DNA from: Tamarix chinensis
Taxonomy: Eukaryota; Streptophyta; Magnoliopsida; Caryophyllales; Tamaricaceae
Length of the DNA: 64,000 nt
Assembly: GCA_030549775.1 (NCBI GenBank)
Contig: CM060173.1
Location: 67,398,367 to 67,462,366 of the forward strand
Direction of reading: 5' to 3'
A program made the translations under genes and the position numbers. This document shows, in pieces, positions 1-11,632 of the stretch. Each line of letters begins with the position of its first letter. Position 1 is the first letter of the stretch. The notes under the pieces are model-generated. The model was not told the DNA's origin. It saw only the letters and a program-made list of their open reading frames with translations, and did no database searches.

Positions 1-1440
1 GAATTAATTTTTCCATAAGACCAGGAAAGGAGATGGGATCATCTCTTGCATTGACAACTTCAATTATTTCCTGATAATAAACTTTAACTCCATATAGATG
101 ATAGAGGAAGGTAGCAGGAAGCTGAAAAAAATATATAATTGGATCAAGAACTGAGCTATTGACACCATATAGATAAATAACAGAGTTGATTCAGTTGCAT
201 AAGCTGCTGATATACAATATATAGATACAATTTGTGGGTAATAATAGGAACTACTTTGATGATAATCTACAGCCTAAGATAAGCATGCAGACTACCTCTA
301 ATCCAGTAACAATCCAGTTAACAGTTAGCAGTCTGCCCTCACTCTCCTCCCTGCCATTTTCTACTATATGTGTTAGACTATATACTAATACCTCTTTCAG
401 ACCTCAATTAGGTTCCTCAAATTGCCAATACTTTCTTAATGGAGGATTACTATGGTACAAGAGATATGGACACCTAAATTACAGAAGTTTAGGTCACTTA
501 AGGTCTGAAAATATTGTGCTAGGGATTCATATAGTTGCTTCTAGTGATAAGGCTTGTGAAGTGTGCATGAGAAGCAAACAAGCCAGATTACTACCACAAT
601 ACATCAGAACTACCTCCAACAGTGAAGTGCAGGACCTGTTCAGAAAATGCAAGAATTATGCAGAGAAACATAGTGGATGCAATTTGAAGATTCTGGACAT
701 ATATGGTTAAGAGTGGATGCAATTTGAAGATTCTGAGAATTAATGGTAGAGTATAACTCTACTGAGTTCAAGAAATACTGTGAAGAACAGGGCAATGAAC
801 ATGAAGTGAATGCTCCATACACTACCGAGCACAATGATATGGCTGAAAGAAGAAATAGGATGATTTTGGATATGGCTAGATGCATGTTGAAGCAAATGTC
901 CCTACCAAATAAGCTATATGGAGGATGCAGCCTACATCTTAAATAAATGTCCAACAAAGAAGATTTTAATGCGTAAATGATCTTAAATTCAATCCAAACT
1001 TAACCATATATGTCCATAACTTTTTTTCACAACCAATAATGTTTCAACCTTCATATCATGCAAAAAAGTGACATAAAAGAAGGTATTCTAAGTGTACAGG
1101 TATTCAACCTTTTTTTCAGATCTTTTTTTAGATCAGCTTAATTTTACTAACGTTTTTTTACTTATTATAAACATTCATAATTTTTAAAAGAAGGTATTCT
1201 AAGTCTACAGGGAAAAAAATCAAGTCTAACAAGCAGGAAAAAAAACTAGATTATATGTGCACTGTCCATAGCTATATAGTTAGTGATGATACACCAGTAG
1301 AAGTGAATGAGCCAGAGGTAGCTGATGATGAAGAGCAACATCCACAGAGAACACTACATATGTTTATAGAAAAAATAGAAAGAACACTTGAGCCCTATAC
1401 TACTTTCAGAGGACATACATTCATTTATTAGGTTATTTCA
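1..1440 (+). mobile_element. Ty1/copia retrotransposon internal region, degenerate
   Basis: This is a decayed Ty1/copia polyprotein. Around 445-600 the frame reads a GAG-pre-integrase zinc-binding region: LWYKRYGHLNYRSLGHL, followed by CEVCMRSKQARL. Around 745-945 it reads the integrase core end (VEYNSTEFKKYC, then NAPYTTEHNDMAERRNR). The AERRNR segment holds the expected catalytic glutamate of the copia DD35E core. The frame then shifts, and 928-960 in another frame reads AAYILNKCPTKK, the usual continuation. At about 1283-1430 an acidic stretch (SDDTPVEVNEPEVADDEEQ) resembles the linker between integrase and reverse transcriptase. Several stops and frame changes separate these blocks, and no LTR was found, so it is a fossil. 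The family assignment follows from the copia order protease, integrase, reverse transcriptase. Confidence 0.75.
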
Positions 1441-1832
1441 TAATGTATAATGTGGCTGAAATGACCTGCTTCCTAGCACACTAGCTAGTACAGGTGAGGT
1501 GACATTCATCTAAACCTCTCAGAACCCTGTCAATGGCATAATTATTATTAGGTTATTTCTTCAGTTTTACCCTTTTTTAAAAATATAAGTAATACTCATT
1601 TAATCTTGTTCTATATTATTATTATTAGTTTGTATCAAGATTTATTAATATTAATCTTAAATTACAATAAAAAAATAAGGGTATACTGTCACCAAGAATA
1701 AAACTCTTCTAACTAGGGTGAAGCTAAGTTTAAAACTCTACTACAAATGGAGAAAGAAGCAGATTATGAAAATAATAGGATCCCATATTACAAATTTAAG
1801 TATACCTAAAAATCGGGTAGCATTTTAATTAC
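1441..1832. other. AT-rich intergenic or unclassified repeat DNA
   Basis: No open frame, terminal repeat or RNA gene can be supported here. It lies between the copia remnant and the first recognisable CACTA sequence. It may contain the missing left end of the CACTA element or the junction that removed it. I found no CACTACAAGAAAA-type terminus in it. Confidence 0.4.
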
Positions 1833-2077
1833 CTGGTGGTGGCAAGTGTTTGCAATTATGTTGATGTGCTAGTTTAGAGACACTCCTCGTGATGGCGGGT
1901 GTTTGTATGTCAGCTGAGTTTTATCATGGAAGAAAGAAAAAATATTGTTAATTAATTAGAATACATTATAATAACATCCAAACTAGGTAAAAGAATAATA
2001 CCTTGCCCTCTACGACCACCAACACCTCCGTTTACAATGTTCTTACCCATATTCTTTGGTCGATCTTGCCCTGACAT
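1833..2077 (-). CDS. Candidate second CACTA gene (accessory, TnpA-like position), 5' part only
   Basis: Two minus-strand exons can be proposed. The first (2077 down to 2002) starts with ATG, reads MSGQDRPKNMGKNIVNGG and on through GGRRGQ, and ends at a GTATTA donor. The second (1913 down to 1833) follows a CTCAG acceptor, reads DIQTPAITRSVSKLAHQ and on to a PPPG segment, and ends at a GTAATT donor. The join keeps the frame (phase 1). No further exon is recognised below 1833, where the sequence loses coding character. CACTA elements usually carry a second gene downstream of the transposase in the same orientation, which fits the position. No domain is recognised. It could be chance; splice sites were judged by eye only. 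Confidence 0.35.
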
Positions 2078-2302
2078 ATATGCAAGCTAAAACAAAGTAA
2101 TTAGATTTCACATTACAAAGAACACTACATAAAATTTGAAATAAATTACAAGCTAAAACATTTATAATATGCTAGAATCATGACTCTATGAAAAAAGTAA
2201 TTAAAATTTCATACAATAACTAAAAAAGGAATAAAAGATTTTATATATTCAATGTCTACACACAAATAAATACTTAGAAAAAAGTTACAAAATAGTCACA
2301 TC

Positions 2303-5300
2303 TTAGTCCTCAACATCATTAGCAACAATAAAATCATCCAAATTTGAGTTTTTCTTCTTTCTCTTCTTTCGCTTCCCCTGACATCCTTCCCTTCGTTGAC
2401 TTATGCTCTTCATTTTACTTGTTACCCATTTGACGAATTTTTCTCCTCGTTCTACTTTGAAATGATTAGTTGCTAAAGAAACATTTTCCATATGTCTTAT
2501 GGATTGCAAAACATTTTCCATATGTCCTCCTTCTTGCACAACTTCATCATCACTTTGATCTAGTACTCGCTCTTCTTCCGGCATGCTATACAAGTCTCGA
2601 GGCTCTATCTTAATCACAACATTCCAATCATCATGTCTTGGATCTTGAACATAAAAGACCTGCTCCACTTGAGATTCTAATACAAAAGGCTCATCTGTTT
2701 TTAATGAAAAGCCTCTATGTATGCTAGTTATGCCATATTCATCTACTTTATATCCTCTACCTTCATGTTGCATGTCATACCAATTACACTTTAAAACAAC
2801 AACATGATTTTCACCGGGATATTGCAACTCATAAACATCTTTTATTACACCATAATATAAGTCATTTGAATGACCATCTCCTTGCACCATAACACCGCTA
2901 TTTTGGCATTTCTTATCTACTTCTCGATCAAGTGTATGAAATCTAAACCCATTAGTGATAAGCCCACTATAGCGCCTTGCGGTGCGTAACGGACGACACA
3001 CCAAGTGATAAAAACTTTCATCAACTGATCCTTCATTATATAGTTTCTCCACCTATTAATCAATGAAGAAAATATGAATACATTTACACATCATAGGTAA
3101 GATTTTATCACATCATAGAAATTAAGGAGAGATGACATACACGATTATAAACCCAATCTGCAAATTGAGTCTTATGTCTCCTCTCTACATTCCTAGGATT
3201 TGGATTTTCAATCACTAGTTCTTCTTTGTGCATCCTAGCATGGAAGATAAAATTGAAAGTTTTATGAATTTACATATATAACCTTAATCTACATATATGA
3301 TAAATACACTTATGAATTTTAGAATAACAATTGACTTACTTTACAAATTCTTGAAGCTCATCACAATTATGGAGGACATATAAGTGAGCTTGATCAAACT
3401 CCTCAAACCCAAGTTCTTGAAGGATAGGCTTTCCCAATGGACGCCCAATACGTTTAAAAATGTCTATTTGATTTCTTTTGTCATCATTCCCAACTTCATC
3501 ATTTCGACTTCTACGATTAAACATAGTAGTCATGTCATCTATATACCTAGAACAAAATGTAAGGCATTCATTTGCTAAATAACCCATTGCAATTGATCCT
3601 TCGGGGCGTGCCTTGTTTCGAACATTGGATTTCAAGGTACGCATATACCTAATAACATAAATTTTGATACAAAGTTAAATGCAGAACTAGGCTATTTAAA
3701 TATAAAAGTAAATGAATGTAAAACTTGTAATTTAAAAAGTACCTCTCTATTGGATACATCCAACGATATCTCACTGGCCCAGCAATCTTCGCCTCTTCTA
3801 CCAAATGAATGACTAAGTGCACCATACAAGTGAAGAAGGATGGTGGAAAGACCATTTCTAATTTACACAATGTGTAAGGGATTTGACTTTCAAGAGCATC
3901 CAAATCCTTCATGCTCAAGTTCTTTGAGCACAATTTCCTGAAGAAGGAACTCAATTCAATTAATGGTTCGTAAACATGTTTTGGAAGGAGCCCATGAATA
4001 GCAATAGGAAGAAGTTGCTCAATAAAGATGTGGTGATCATGACTCTTCATACAGGAGATCTTCCGGCCATTATCCATCAATGTCCCTATAATATTCTCAG
4101 AAATATTTTTTTCAATGTGCATCACATCTAAGTTATGACGTAATTTTAGCTTGTGCCAATAAGGTAACTCAAAAAATATGCTCTTCTTCCTCCAACCATA
4201 TAAGCTATTTGTATCATCCCACTTCCTCTTTGTACCTGTCTTTCCAAATGGTACTTGGATAAACTGACTACACTGCCTCAAAACATCATCACCAGATAAT
4301 GGGATAGGAACTGTACCCTTTTCCTTTGTTTTGTCAAAGGCATTAGGTAATTGTCTCCATCTATGATCCATTGGCAACCAACGTCTATGCCTCATGTAAC
4401 ATATCTTATCTGTTATTGAACGTGATCTAGCTTCCATATGACAACATGGACAAGCATAAAATCCACTAGTACTCCAACCAGACAGGTCTGCATAAGCTGG
4501 AAAATCACTAATAGTCCATAGTACTGATGCACGCATAACAAAGTTTTGTTTAGCATGGGCATCATATGTGTCAGCACCAACTTCCCATAATTCTTTCAAC
4601 TCTTCTACCAAGGGTTGCAAATAGACATCAAGATCCATTCCCGATGAATTAGGACCATCAATCAACAAAGATAACATAAGATAAGGAGATTTCATACACA
4701 TCCATGGTGGTAAATTATAAGGAACCAAAATGACCGGCCAAATGCTATGACATGATCCCCCAAAATTATTAAATGGTTGGAAACCATCTGTAGCTAACCC
4801 AAGTCTTACACTACGAGGATCTTTTGCAAATGATGGAAACTCCTCATCAAAAGACTTCCATGCTTGAGAGTCCGCTGGATGTCGCATTATCCCATCATCA
4901 ACCCTATCTTCTTTATGCCAACGCATATCCTTTGCTGTCACAGCTGCCATAAATAACCTTTGCAATCTACGCTTTATAGGAAAATATCGTAAAATTTTAT
5001 GGGGAACCCTTTTGCCATCTATCTTCCACCTTGAGGTATGGCATTGCGGACATTCTTGTGCATCGACATGTTCACGCCAATAGATGATGCAATCATTTGG
5101 ACATGCATGAATTTTTATACAATCTAGGCCTAAACCACGGATGATCCTACGACACTCGTCATAGGAATTCGGAAGATTACAGCCTAATGTCCCATTTTGA
5201 AGCTTCAACATTTCAGTAAAGGAGGTATCACTCCAATGGTTCATACATTTAAGATGTAGCAACTTCATAAGATACCCTAACTTTGAAACACTAGAGCCAT

Positions 5301-5757
5301 CCAAAGTCAAATGCTCTTTATACTCCTTCAAGAGGCGATAGAATCGAGCTGCTTCGCCAGTAGGTTCTTCCGAGGTGAAGTTATGTTCATTTCTACCATC
5401 ATTCTCTAAAAAATCCATCCCAGTCACACCACAACCAACTTCTAACATCTCTAGCATGTCATCATGATCAATAGAAGTCTCATGGTCAGATGAAGAGACA
5501 TTAAACACCTCACCATGGTTATCCCACACTACATAGCTTTGTAGAATTCCATTCTTCAACAAATGAAAGCGAACTTCAGTTCTATTTTTGAAATGCACGT
5601 TTGCACACTTATTACATGGACAACTAATCATTCTTTCAGATTCTAACTGTTCATCTGAATGTGACATGCTAAAAGCAAAATCTAGAAAACGATCAATCCC
5701 TTCCAAATATTGAGGCGATGCTCGATTCAATTTCATCCATTCTTTATCCATTTGCAT
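2303..5757 (-). CDS. CACTA transposase (TnpD-like), four exons, 1055 codons, no internal stop
   Basis: This would excise and reinsert CACTA elements by binding their termini in the nucleus. Exons on the minus strand are 5757-3743, 3648-3340, 3234-3141 and 3052-2303. Introns use GTACTT, GTAAGT and GTATGT donors and AG acceptors. Exon lengths 2015, 309, 94 and 750 sum to 3168 nt, so the frame closes exactly on the stop. Near the N-terminus (residues 3-80) is a transposase-associated zinc-binding domain with CPCNKC. About residues 270-480 match the Transposase_21 (Tnp2) core, including MRHPADSQAWKSFD, LGLATDGFQPF and an ACPCC motif. About residues 580-760 form DUF4218, crossing the first splice (WMYPIER, then PEGSIAMGYLANECLTFCSRY). 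The last exon holds DUF4216 (VVVLKCNWYD, then FVLESQVEQVFYVQDP) and a basic C-terminus (KRKKRKKK) like a nuclear localisation signal. No truncation was seen. Whether it is expressed cannot be told. Confidence 0.87.
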
Positions 5758-7699
5758 TACCTAATTTTTATTTCCATAAAAAGTTAAACAATTTTGGATG
5801 ATATAAATAATAGCAATTAATAGAAAAATTATCACAACTTAAAAAATTTCCATATATACTTTCTTCATGTAAACTATACAAAACCAAATGGAAAACTATA
5901 GAGTAATCATATGAGTGAAAAAGAAGATGGACTAAAAGAAAAAAATACCTGTAGTTGTCAAAATAGATATATCTACTTCCACATTTTTATATATTTGGGT
6001 TTCTAAAATTATTTCAATTATTTCCACAAACTTTCAAAATCTTCGGTGTCTAGTTGTTGTTTTTCTCTAAAAATACCTATTTTAGATAATTTTTACAATT
6101 TCATTTATTACATTAATTGTAACTAAATTTCTAAATATATCATTTTATCTAAACCAAACCCTTGATTATACCAACTTTGATTACCCTCATATTTGATTTT
6201 TTTAACCCTTAACTAAAAGTACAAAAAACATCATCAGACCTGATTAGAATAAGAGACGCCTATAAGAATGCTGAAAATTAAAAACATCATCAGTATTATA
6301 ATGCCAATATTATTGTATGAAAATAGTATACTACTGAACTCCACAGCAAGTTCCACAAAAAGAAATTATAAATTCAATCACCAAGAGTACAATAACTGAA
6401 AATAATAAACTGACCTCACAACCACAAGGATGATTTTAGGTAGTTACTGATTGTTCGGACCCAATATTTCTCTCTCAGACCTGCATATTCTCAATGTATA
6501 GCATTCAGAACATTTTTCCCTTCCTACACACAAGCAGGCAAGTATATACCAATTGCTAAAAAATGTACTAACTAGCAGGTTCTTACCTTTCAACCAAGTC
6601 TCCTTTTATTGCCAAGCAGCTTAACCAAGTAGGAATGATCTATCAAAGTTGGAAACAATTGGAGCTTAGAATCGAATGGAAGTCCACATTGTAGACCACA
6701 TTAAGTCATTATGTCATACAAGCCCTTGAGTATAAAGAGAAAAATATCCCCTCAAATACTAAATACAAGCAGGTTCTATCCTCAAACATAAGAACCCAGG
6801 AAGAGAAAAATATCCCCTAAAATACTAAATACATCCCCACCATACACATAATATGCTAGATCAAACAAATTCACTGACTTTGATAATACAGCCCCAATTC
6901 TGGATTTTTCCTCATAATGTACATGATGATAATGTAGTAGAATAGGCTGATTAAAGAATTGAAGATTTAGAGGCCAAAACACAACAGAGAAAGAAAAAGA
7001 CAACCACATTTTACTTGATGCCTATTCAATCCCAAACTTACAAATTCTTCCATTATATGTCTATCTCATTATACAATTGTAACTCCTACAATCTAATATG
7101 GTAACTACCCATCTTAAACATCATTAATATTCTTTGTACGAACTATATCTGATTCACAAAACTATTATTAAACCACAATTTCCCAACTATATCTGAAGTA
7201 TATCTAAACCCGCAGGTCCTTATGCATATTCAATCTAAACCTAAATTCGAAATTGGACAGATAAATCCAACAAACATATCAAACAATGAATTATGCTTTC
7301 AATTAGGCTTAATTACGGTTATTATCTTCAGTTTTAGAGCAAAAAAATACCCTTTTCCGCTATCTTACCTAACAGAGTTTGCAGCAGTCAATGTTATTCG
7401 AAGCCCAGCGCCCGTCGTCGGAATCACCACCGGCCGGACACTACCAGTCGTCGTCGGAAGGAAGCAAGGTTGTGTGCGTTGCAATGTCGGAAGGAAGCAA
7501 CGTATGGAAAATTTTAGGTGGTGGAGCCAAAAGTTGTTTCGAACATGGGAGTATTTCGAACATGTATGGAAACAGCCAAAAGTTGTTCCGAACATGTGGA
7601 CGGGCAATTAAGAAAAATTTGTGGTCGTTTCTTACCGCCGAAAAGTCCCGCTTAATGTGTTTTAGCATAATAAACATGTATGGTAACGGTTTTGACCGT
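5758..7699. other. CACTA 5' non-coding and untranslated region
   Basis: This is upstream, on the minus strand, of the transposase ATG and inside the element. It is mostly AT-rich and has no supported gene. Between about 7380 and 7610 the composition changes to GC-richer DNA with direct repeats (GGAAGGAAGCAA twice; CCAAAAGTTGTTYCGAACATG twice). This probably belongs to the repetitive 5' end. Short open frames on both strands here have no recognisable domain and overlap each other, so I do not call them genes. Confidence 0.5.
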
Positions 7700-8800
7700 T
7701 GCAAAAAATAACGAAAATTTTAGGTAATTTTTTTTTGTCACAACTAATCACAATCGTTGCCAAAAATTGCACAGTTTTAACTTTATAAAACTATTTTCGA
7801 CCACAGTATAATAAATCCGTTGCTAAACATATATTAAAATTTATAACCTTAATCCTTCTGCCACAATTAATAAATTCGTTGCTAAAATTACTTTGCAGTC
7901 GGAGAAATTATTTTTGCCCTCAATATTTCGTAACGATTTTATCCGTTGCAAAAGTTAATTTGAAATTTAGAAAATTATTTTTAGCCACAGTTTATCGGTT
8001 CCGTTGCGAAAGTTAGTAAAGTTTGAAAATTGTCAAATTATTTTCCGCCATAATTTAATTCATACGTTGCTAAAGTTATATTAACATTTCTAAAAATATT
8101 TTTCCCTACAATTAGTAAAATTCGTTGCTACATAACAAAGTTAATTTTATTATAATCTTTTCAAATCATTTTATTCATTTCTTCATTCATTTTAATTGGA
8201 TAAAAAATAGTGTAATATTTTATATGATTCTTATAAATTTATTTTTTTGGCTAATATTATTTTTCTTAAATAAAGCTATAATAGTAATAAACTATTTTTT
8301 TTTACCAACAACAATATCTCGTCACGATAAATAAGCTATATGGAACACCCTCTACCCTCGTAATAATTTTAGTCACGACCTTATAGGTTGTTACAAAATA
8401 CAATTTTTTGCCACAAAATTATCGTTGCAAAAGTTATCTATTTTTTTGCAACGAATTATTATTGTGGCAGTAAAAGTATTTTTTATAGCAATGACATGTT
8501 ATTGTTGCAAAAAAATGGCGCATTTACGGCAACAAGCTTTTGCCACGAAAGTTATATATTGTTGCAAAAAAATTATTTTTTCGCAACAAAATTATCGTTG
8601 CAAAAGTTATATATTTTTTAGCAACGAATAGTTATTATGGCAGTAAAAGTATTTTTTATAGCAACGACATGTTATTGTTGCAAAAAAATTGGGCATTTAC
8701 GGCAACAAGCTTTTGCCACGAAAGTTATATATTGTTGCAAAAAATTATTTTTTCGCAACGAAAATTTTAAGTCGTGGCTAAAACCCGTTGCCAAAAATAA
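7700..8800. repeat. CACTA subterminal repeat region
   Basis: Words such as CGTTGCTAAA, CGTTGCAAAA, TTGTTGCAAAAAA and TTGCCAAAAA recur every 30-80 bases on both strands up to the right terminus. In CACTA elements, subterminal repeats of this sort are binding sites for the element-encoded accessory protein. The binding role here is inferred from position and density only. Confidence 0.75.
8411..8756. repeat. Tandem duplication, 173-bp period, in CACTA subterminal region
   Basis: Two adjacent copies have a 173-bp period. For example, GCAGTAAAAGTATTTTTTAT occurs at 8467 and at 8640, and ACGGCAACAAGCTTTTGCCA occurs in both. Copies differ at a few bases and a small indel. The duplication multiplies the TTGCAACG-type words near the terminus. 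Confidence 0.85.
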
Positions 8801-8814
8801 CTTTTCTTGTAGTG
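8801..8814 (-). repeat. CACTA terminal inverted repeat (transposase-gene side)
   Basis: The plus strand reads CTTTTCTTGTAGTG; the minus strand therefore begins CACTACAAGAAAAG, the canonical plant CACTA terminus. It sets the element boundary at 8814. Confidence 0.88.
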
Positions 8815-9493
8815 TAATCAAAACACATCGTTCGAGTGGAAGAAGGAGTCAAAACGCAGCGCTGCGAGGGAGAGGGAGGAAGATGATAGTGCGGGCCGGG
8901 CTGCACCGAAGGAAAAGAAGGAGAAAAGGGAACTGGGCCACTGGGCTAGCCCAGTTCGAGGAAAGAAGAAGAAAAAGAAAAGTAGAAGAAGGAAAAGAAA
9001 GAAAAAGAAAGAAAAAGGAAGAAAGAAAAGGAAAAAGGAAAAAGGAGAAGATAAAAATAGGAAGGTTGGGTTAAATTAATTAATTAAAATATTTGAGATA
9101 TTTAAAAGTAGTATTTTTTAAATAAAATCATATTTAAATCCCTTTTTAGGCTAAATTAGGATTTTTTAGAATATTTTTCATAAATTCCATTTCAATTAGT
9201 AAATCACTCTAATTTTCTTCAATAAAATTATTTATAAAATTAATATTAATTTGAAACTATTTTCTCTTTCTCAATTTAAATAAAATAATTTTTTAAATAA
9301 ATTCCCTAATTAAATTCTTTAATTAGTTAAAAATGCCCAAATTTCCTCTAATTAAAATATTTATAAAATTTCTTATTAATTTTCCCTAATAAATTTCCTT
9401 TTGTTTTAGTAAAAATAATTTATTAAATTAAATTTTCCAATAAAACCTTATTTAAATATAATCTTTAAAATTAGAAAATTTCGGAAAATTTCA
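8815..9493 (-). mobile_element. 5' part of a gypsy-type LTR, minus orientation (same type as LTR C)
   Basis: From about 8850 the strand is purine-rich with AAACGCAGCGCT (compare AAACGCAGCGCT in LTR C near 54785). A (G/A) tract runs to 9055, followed by several hundred bases of TTAAATAAA-rich DNA. This matches the 5' end of LTR C (54780-55387) in order and in many words, for example TTAAATAAAATAATTT. The end near GGAAAATTTCA at 9493 is a guess. The rest of the LTR is missing, probably cut by the CACTA insertion and later loss. Confidence 0.6.
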
Positions 9494-11632
9494 CTTTTAG
9501 ATTTTTAATAGTAATATATTTTCATTAATGATTACTCTTCTCTCAATTTATGAGCCTTACAATCTCAATAACCCTCTAAGAGATGGCTTAAAATTTTACC
9601 TATTTATCTTCTCTACACTCTCAACAAGAATCTCTAAAAAATGATAGGTAAACACTCACCAGCCCTTTTGTAGTAAATTTTGTAATGTAGTTGTGATTAC
9701 AATTGATTCTCACCAAAAATAAAAATATGAAAGTGTAGAACTTTAGATGAGATGTAATTTAGCTAGATGTAATAAAAGATATTATAAATTTAAAGTAAAT
9801 CTAGCTAAGAGAAGTGAGTAAAGAACACTTTTTAATGAAAACTTTGAATTTGAAAGTCGAGAGAGCAATTGAATAATTTAAGAGTACATGATTAGCTGCA
9901 TAATAAATGTAGTTAAAAAAATTTATTGTAATAAATCCTGATAGAGCTTATTTATAAGGTTCACCCTCATCTATATCCATTGGACACAAAATAGCCAAAA
10001 ATCTATATCGTCCAACAAGCAGAAAATTAAAATTTAATGCTCACTAGTTAATTAGTTGATACAAACTAGTCGATTTGTTGTTTGACAAGTCGATTGGTGG
10101 TTCAAACTAGTTGATTTAATATTTTCATACCTATCATGTAAAAGTTATTGCTGCACAAACCAATCGATTAATTTATTGAAACCAGTCAATCAGTTATGTG
10201 TTGTAGTCAGTCTTATAAACATATAGGAATAGTACCATGGTTTAGTAAACCATTCGATATGTCTATACAACCTATCAATCAATTTATTCAAACCAATATA
10301 TTAGTTGTAGAGCCCAAACAAAACCATTTTGCACCACTTCATTATTAGCGTGGTTGGTTAAACTAGTTGATTGGTTTCTTCAAACTAGTCCATCAATTTT
10401 ACATCATTTAATGAATTTAAATAAAGACGAGTGGATTTTTGCAAGTGTGAAACCTAAGAACTGATTGGTCAAACTAGTTTATTGGTTTAGCAAAACTAAT
10501 CTATGAGTTTAAATAGAGTTGAATGTGTTTTTATAGGAGTGAAGCCCATGAACTAGTTAGTTAAAATAGTCAATCAGTTTCTTCAAACTAGTTGATTGGT
10601 CTGGTAAAATTAGTTGATAAGTTTAAATAGAGACAAATGGGTTTCTATAGAAGTGGAACCCATGGACTAGTTGGTCAAACAATTCAATTGGTTTCCAAAC
10701 TAGTTGATCGATTTGTCTAAACCAGTCAATTAGTTTGCCAAGCTAGTCGATCCGTTTGACTTTAATTCATTTCATCCTCTTGAATAAACCAAACTAATCA
10801 ATTGTTATTGAGACCACTAGGTTGGTTTTTACTAGAAACAACACAATTATAAAATGATATGGAAATATTTAGAAATCAAGATCAACCATAAATTCAAATG
10901 AAGTAAATTCAAATCAAGTATTATTTATTTTTAAAGAGTGTTGATCAAAATGTGGAATTACTCAACTTAAATCTTTACAAGAAGACCTAAGACTTTAGAA
11001 ATATGATCCTTAAACTTTAAGTCTTGGTTATATTTTCAAGATCTTCTTTTTTTTCTTTGAAACTTGAACATTGTTTTAAGTTTGCACTTGTGAGATGATT
11101 TGAGTAAGTGTGATTTTGTCTCTTTTTTTGTCAATTATGGTTTATGCACACTTAAGCCAACATATTAGAATTTTAAACCCATTTTTTATCATCTAAAAAA
11201 CTTAAAATGACATTTTTTTTACCTATTAGGTAAAAAAAAAAATAAGTGTCTCAAAAGTTTTATAAATTTTTGTTGCCTAGAAAAAATCTTTTTTGGGGCT
11301 TAAAATGCAAATAAGAGAAAAATATATGGTTAATATTGCTCTTTTGTCAAAGTCTCCATTAAAATCATGAAATGGCCTAGAAGACCAATAAAATGTTAAG
11401 GAATCTAAATATGAATAAATTAGAATAGTATGGAAGAAGTTTGATAGCTAAAGGTAGCTCATAAGTATTACAAAAGTCAAAATCATAAGGAAAGGTAAGG
11501 TGTAAATGAAATATTTCAGAAAAAAATAGGATTTATAAATTTTTAAAGGATTTAATAAATATTTCCAAATAATATATTTAAAAATAATATAAAATATAAT
11601 TAAATTAGAGGTCTTGAAAATTTGGGTATTAC
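9494..11632 (-). mobile_element. LTR-like segment with subrepeats, ending GGGTATTACA
   Basis: There is no gene. The right edge GAAAATTTGGGTATTACA at 11632 resembles the 5' end of the other minus-strand LTRs here (GGGGTATTACA at 20482). It contains the subrepeat array listed separately. The left boundary is not resolved, and a continuous LTR from 9494 is only assumed. Confidence 0.4.
10030..10800. repeat. Irregular subrepeat array of AAACTAGTTGATTGGTTT-like units
   Basis: Units of about 18-25 bases, variants of AACTAGTYGATTGGTTT, recur many times with varying spacers. The same words appear at 16250-16590, 21000-21110, 38055-38170 and 39330-39600. They always lie inside LTR-like sequence of the F type, so they mark an LTR family rather than an independent satellite. 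Confidence 0.7.

Larger units (their letters stand above)
1833..8814 (-). mobile_element. CACTA (En/Spm, CMC superfamily) DNA transposon, left end not found
   Basis: The element reads on the minus strand. Its 5' terminus is at 8801-8814: the complement of CTTTTCTTGTAGTG begins CACTACAAGAAAAG, the classic CACTA terminal inverted repeat. Next to it lies about 1.1 kb of subterminal repeats built on TTTGCAACG-like words, as is usual in CACTA elements. A transposase gene with the three plant CACTA domains lies at 2303-5757, and two small exons of a possible second gene follow at 1833-2077. No matching left terminus was seen, so the 3' end seems lost or has diverged. The three bases beyond the right terminus are TAA; CACTA elements make 3-bp target duplications, but the partner cannot be located. 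The terminus abuts a gypsy-type LTR piece, which suggests insertion into it. Confidence 0.85.

Noticed and set aside
743..957. Reading 743-946 as an independent small gene.
   Set aside because: It matches the end of the copia integrase core and continues after a frameshift, so it is part of a decayed polyprotein.
7222..7711. Open frames of 80-129 codons on both strands, GC-richer than the surroundings.
   Set aside because: They overlap each other in conflicting frames, have no domain, and lie in the repetitive 5' region of the CACTA element.
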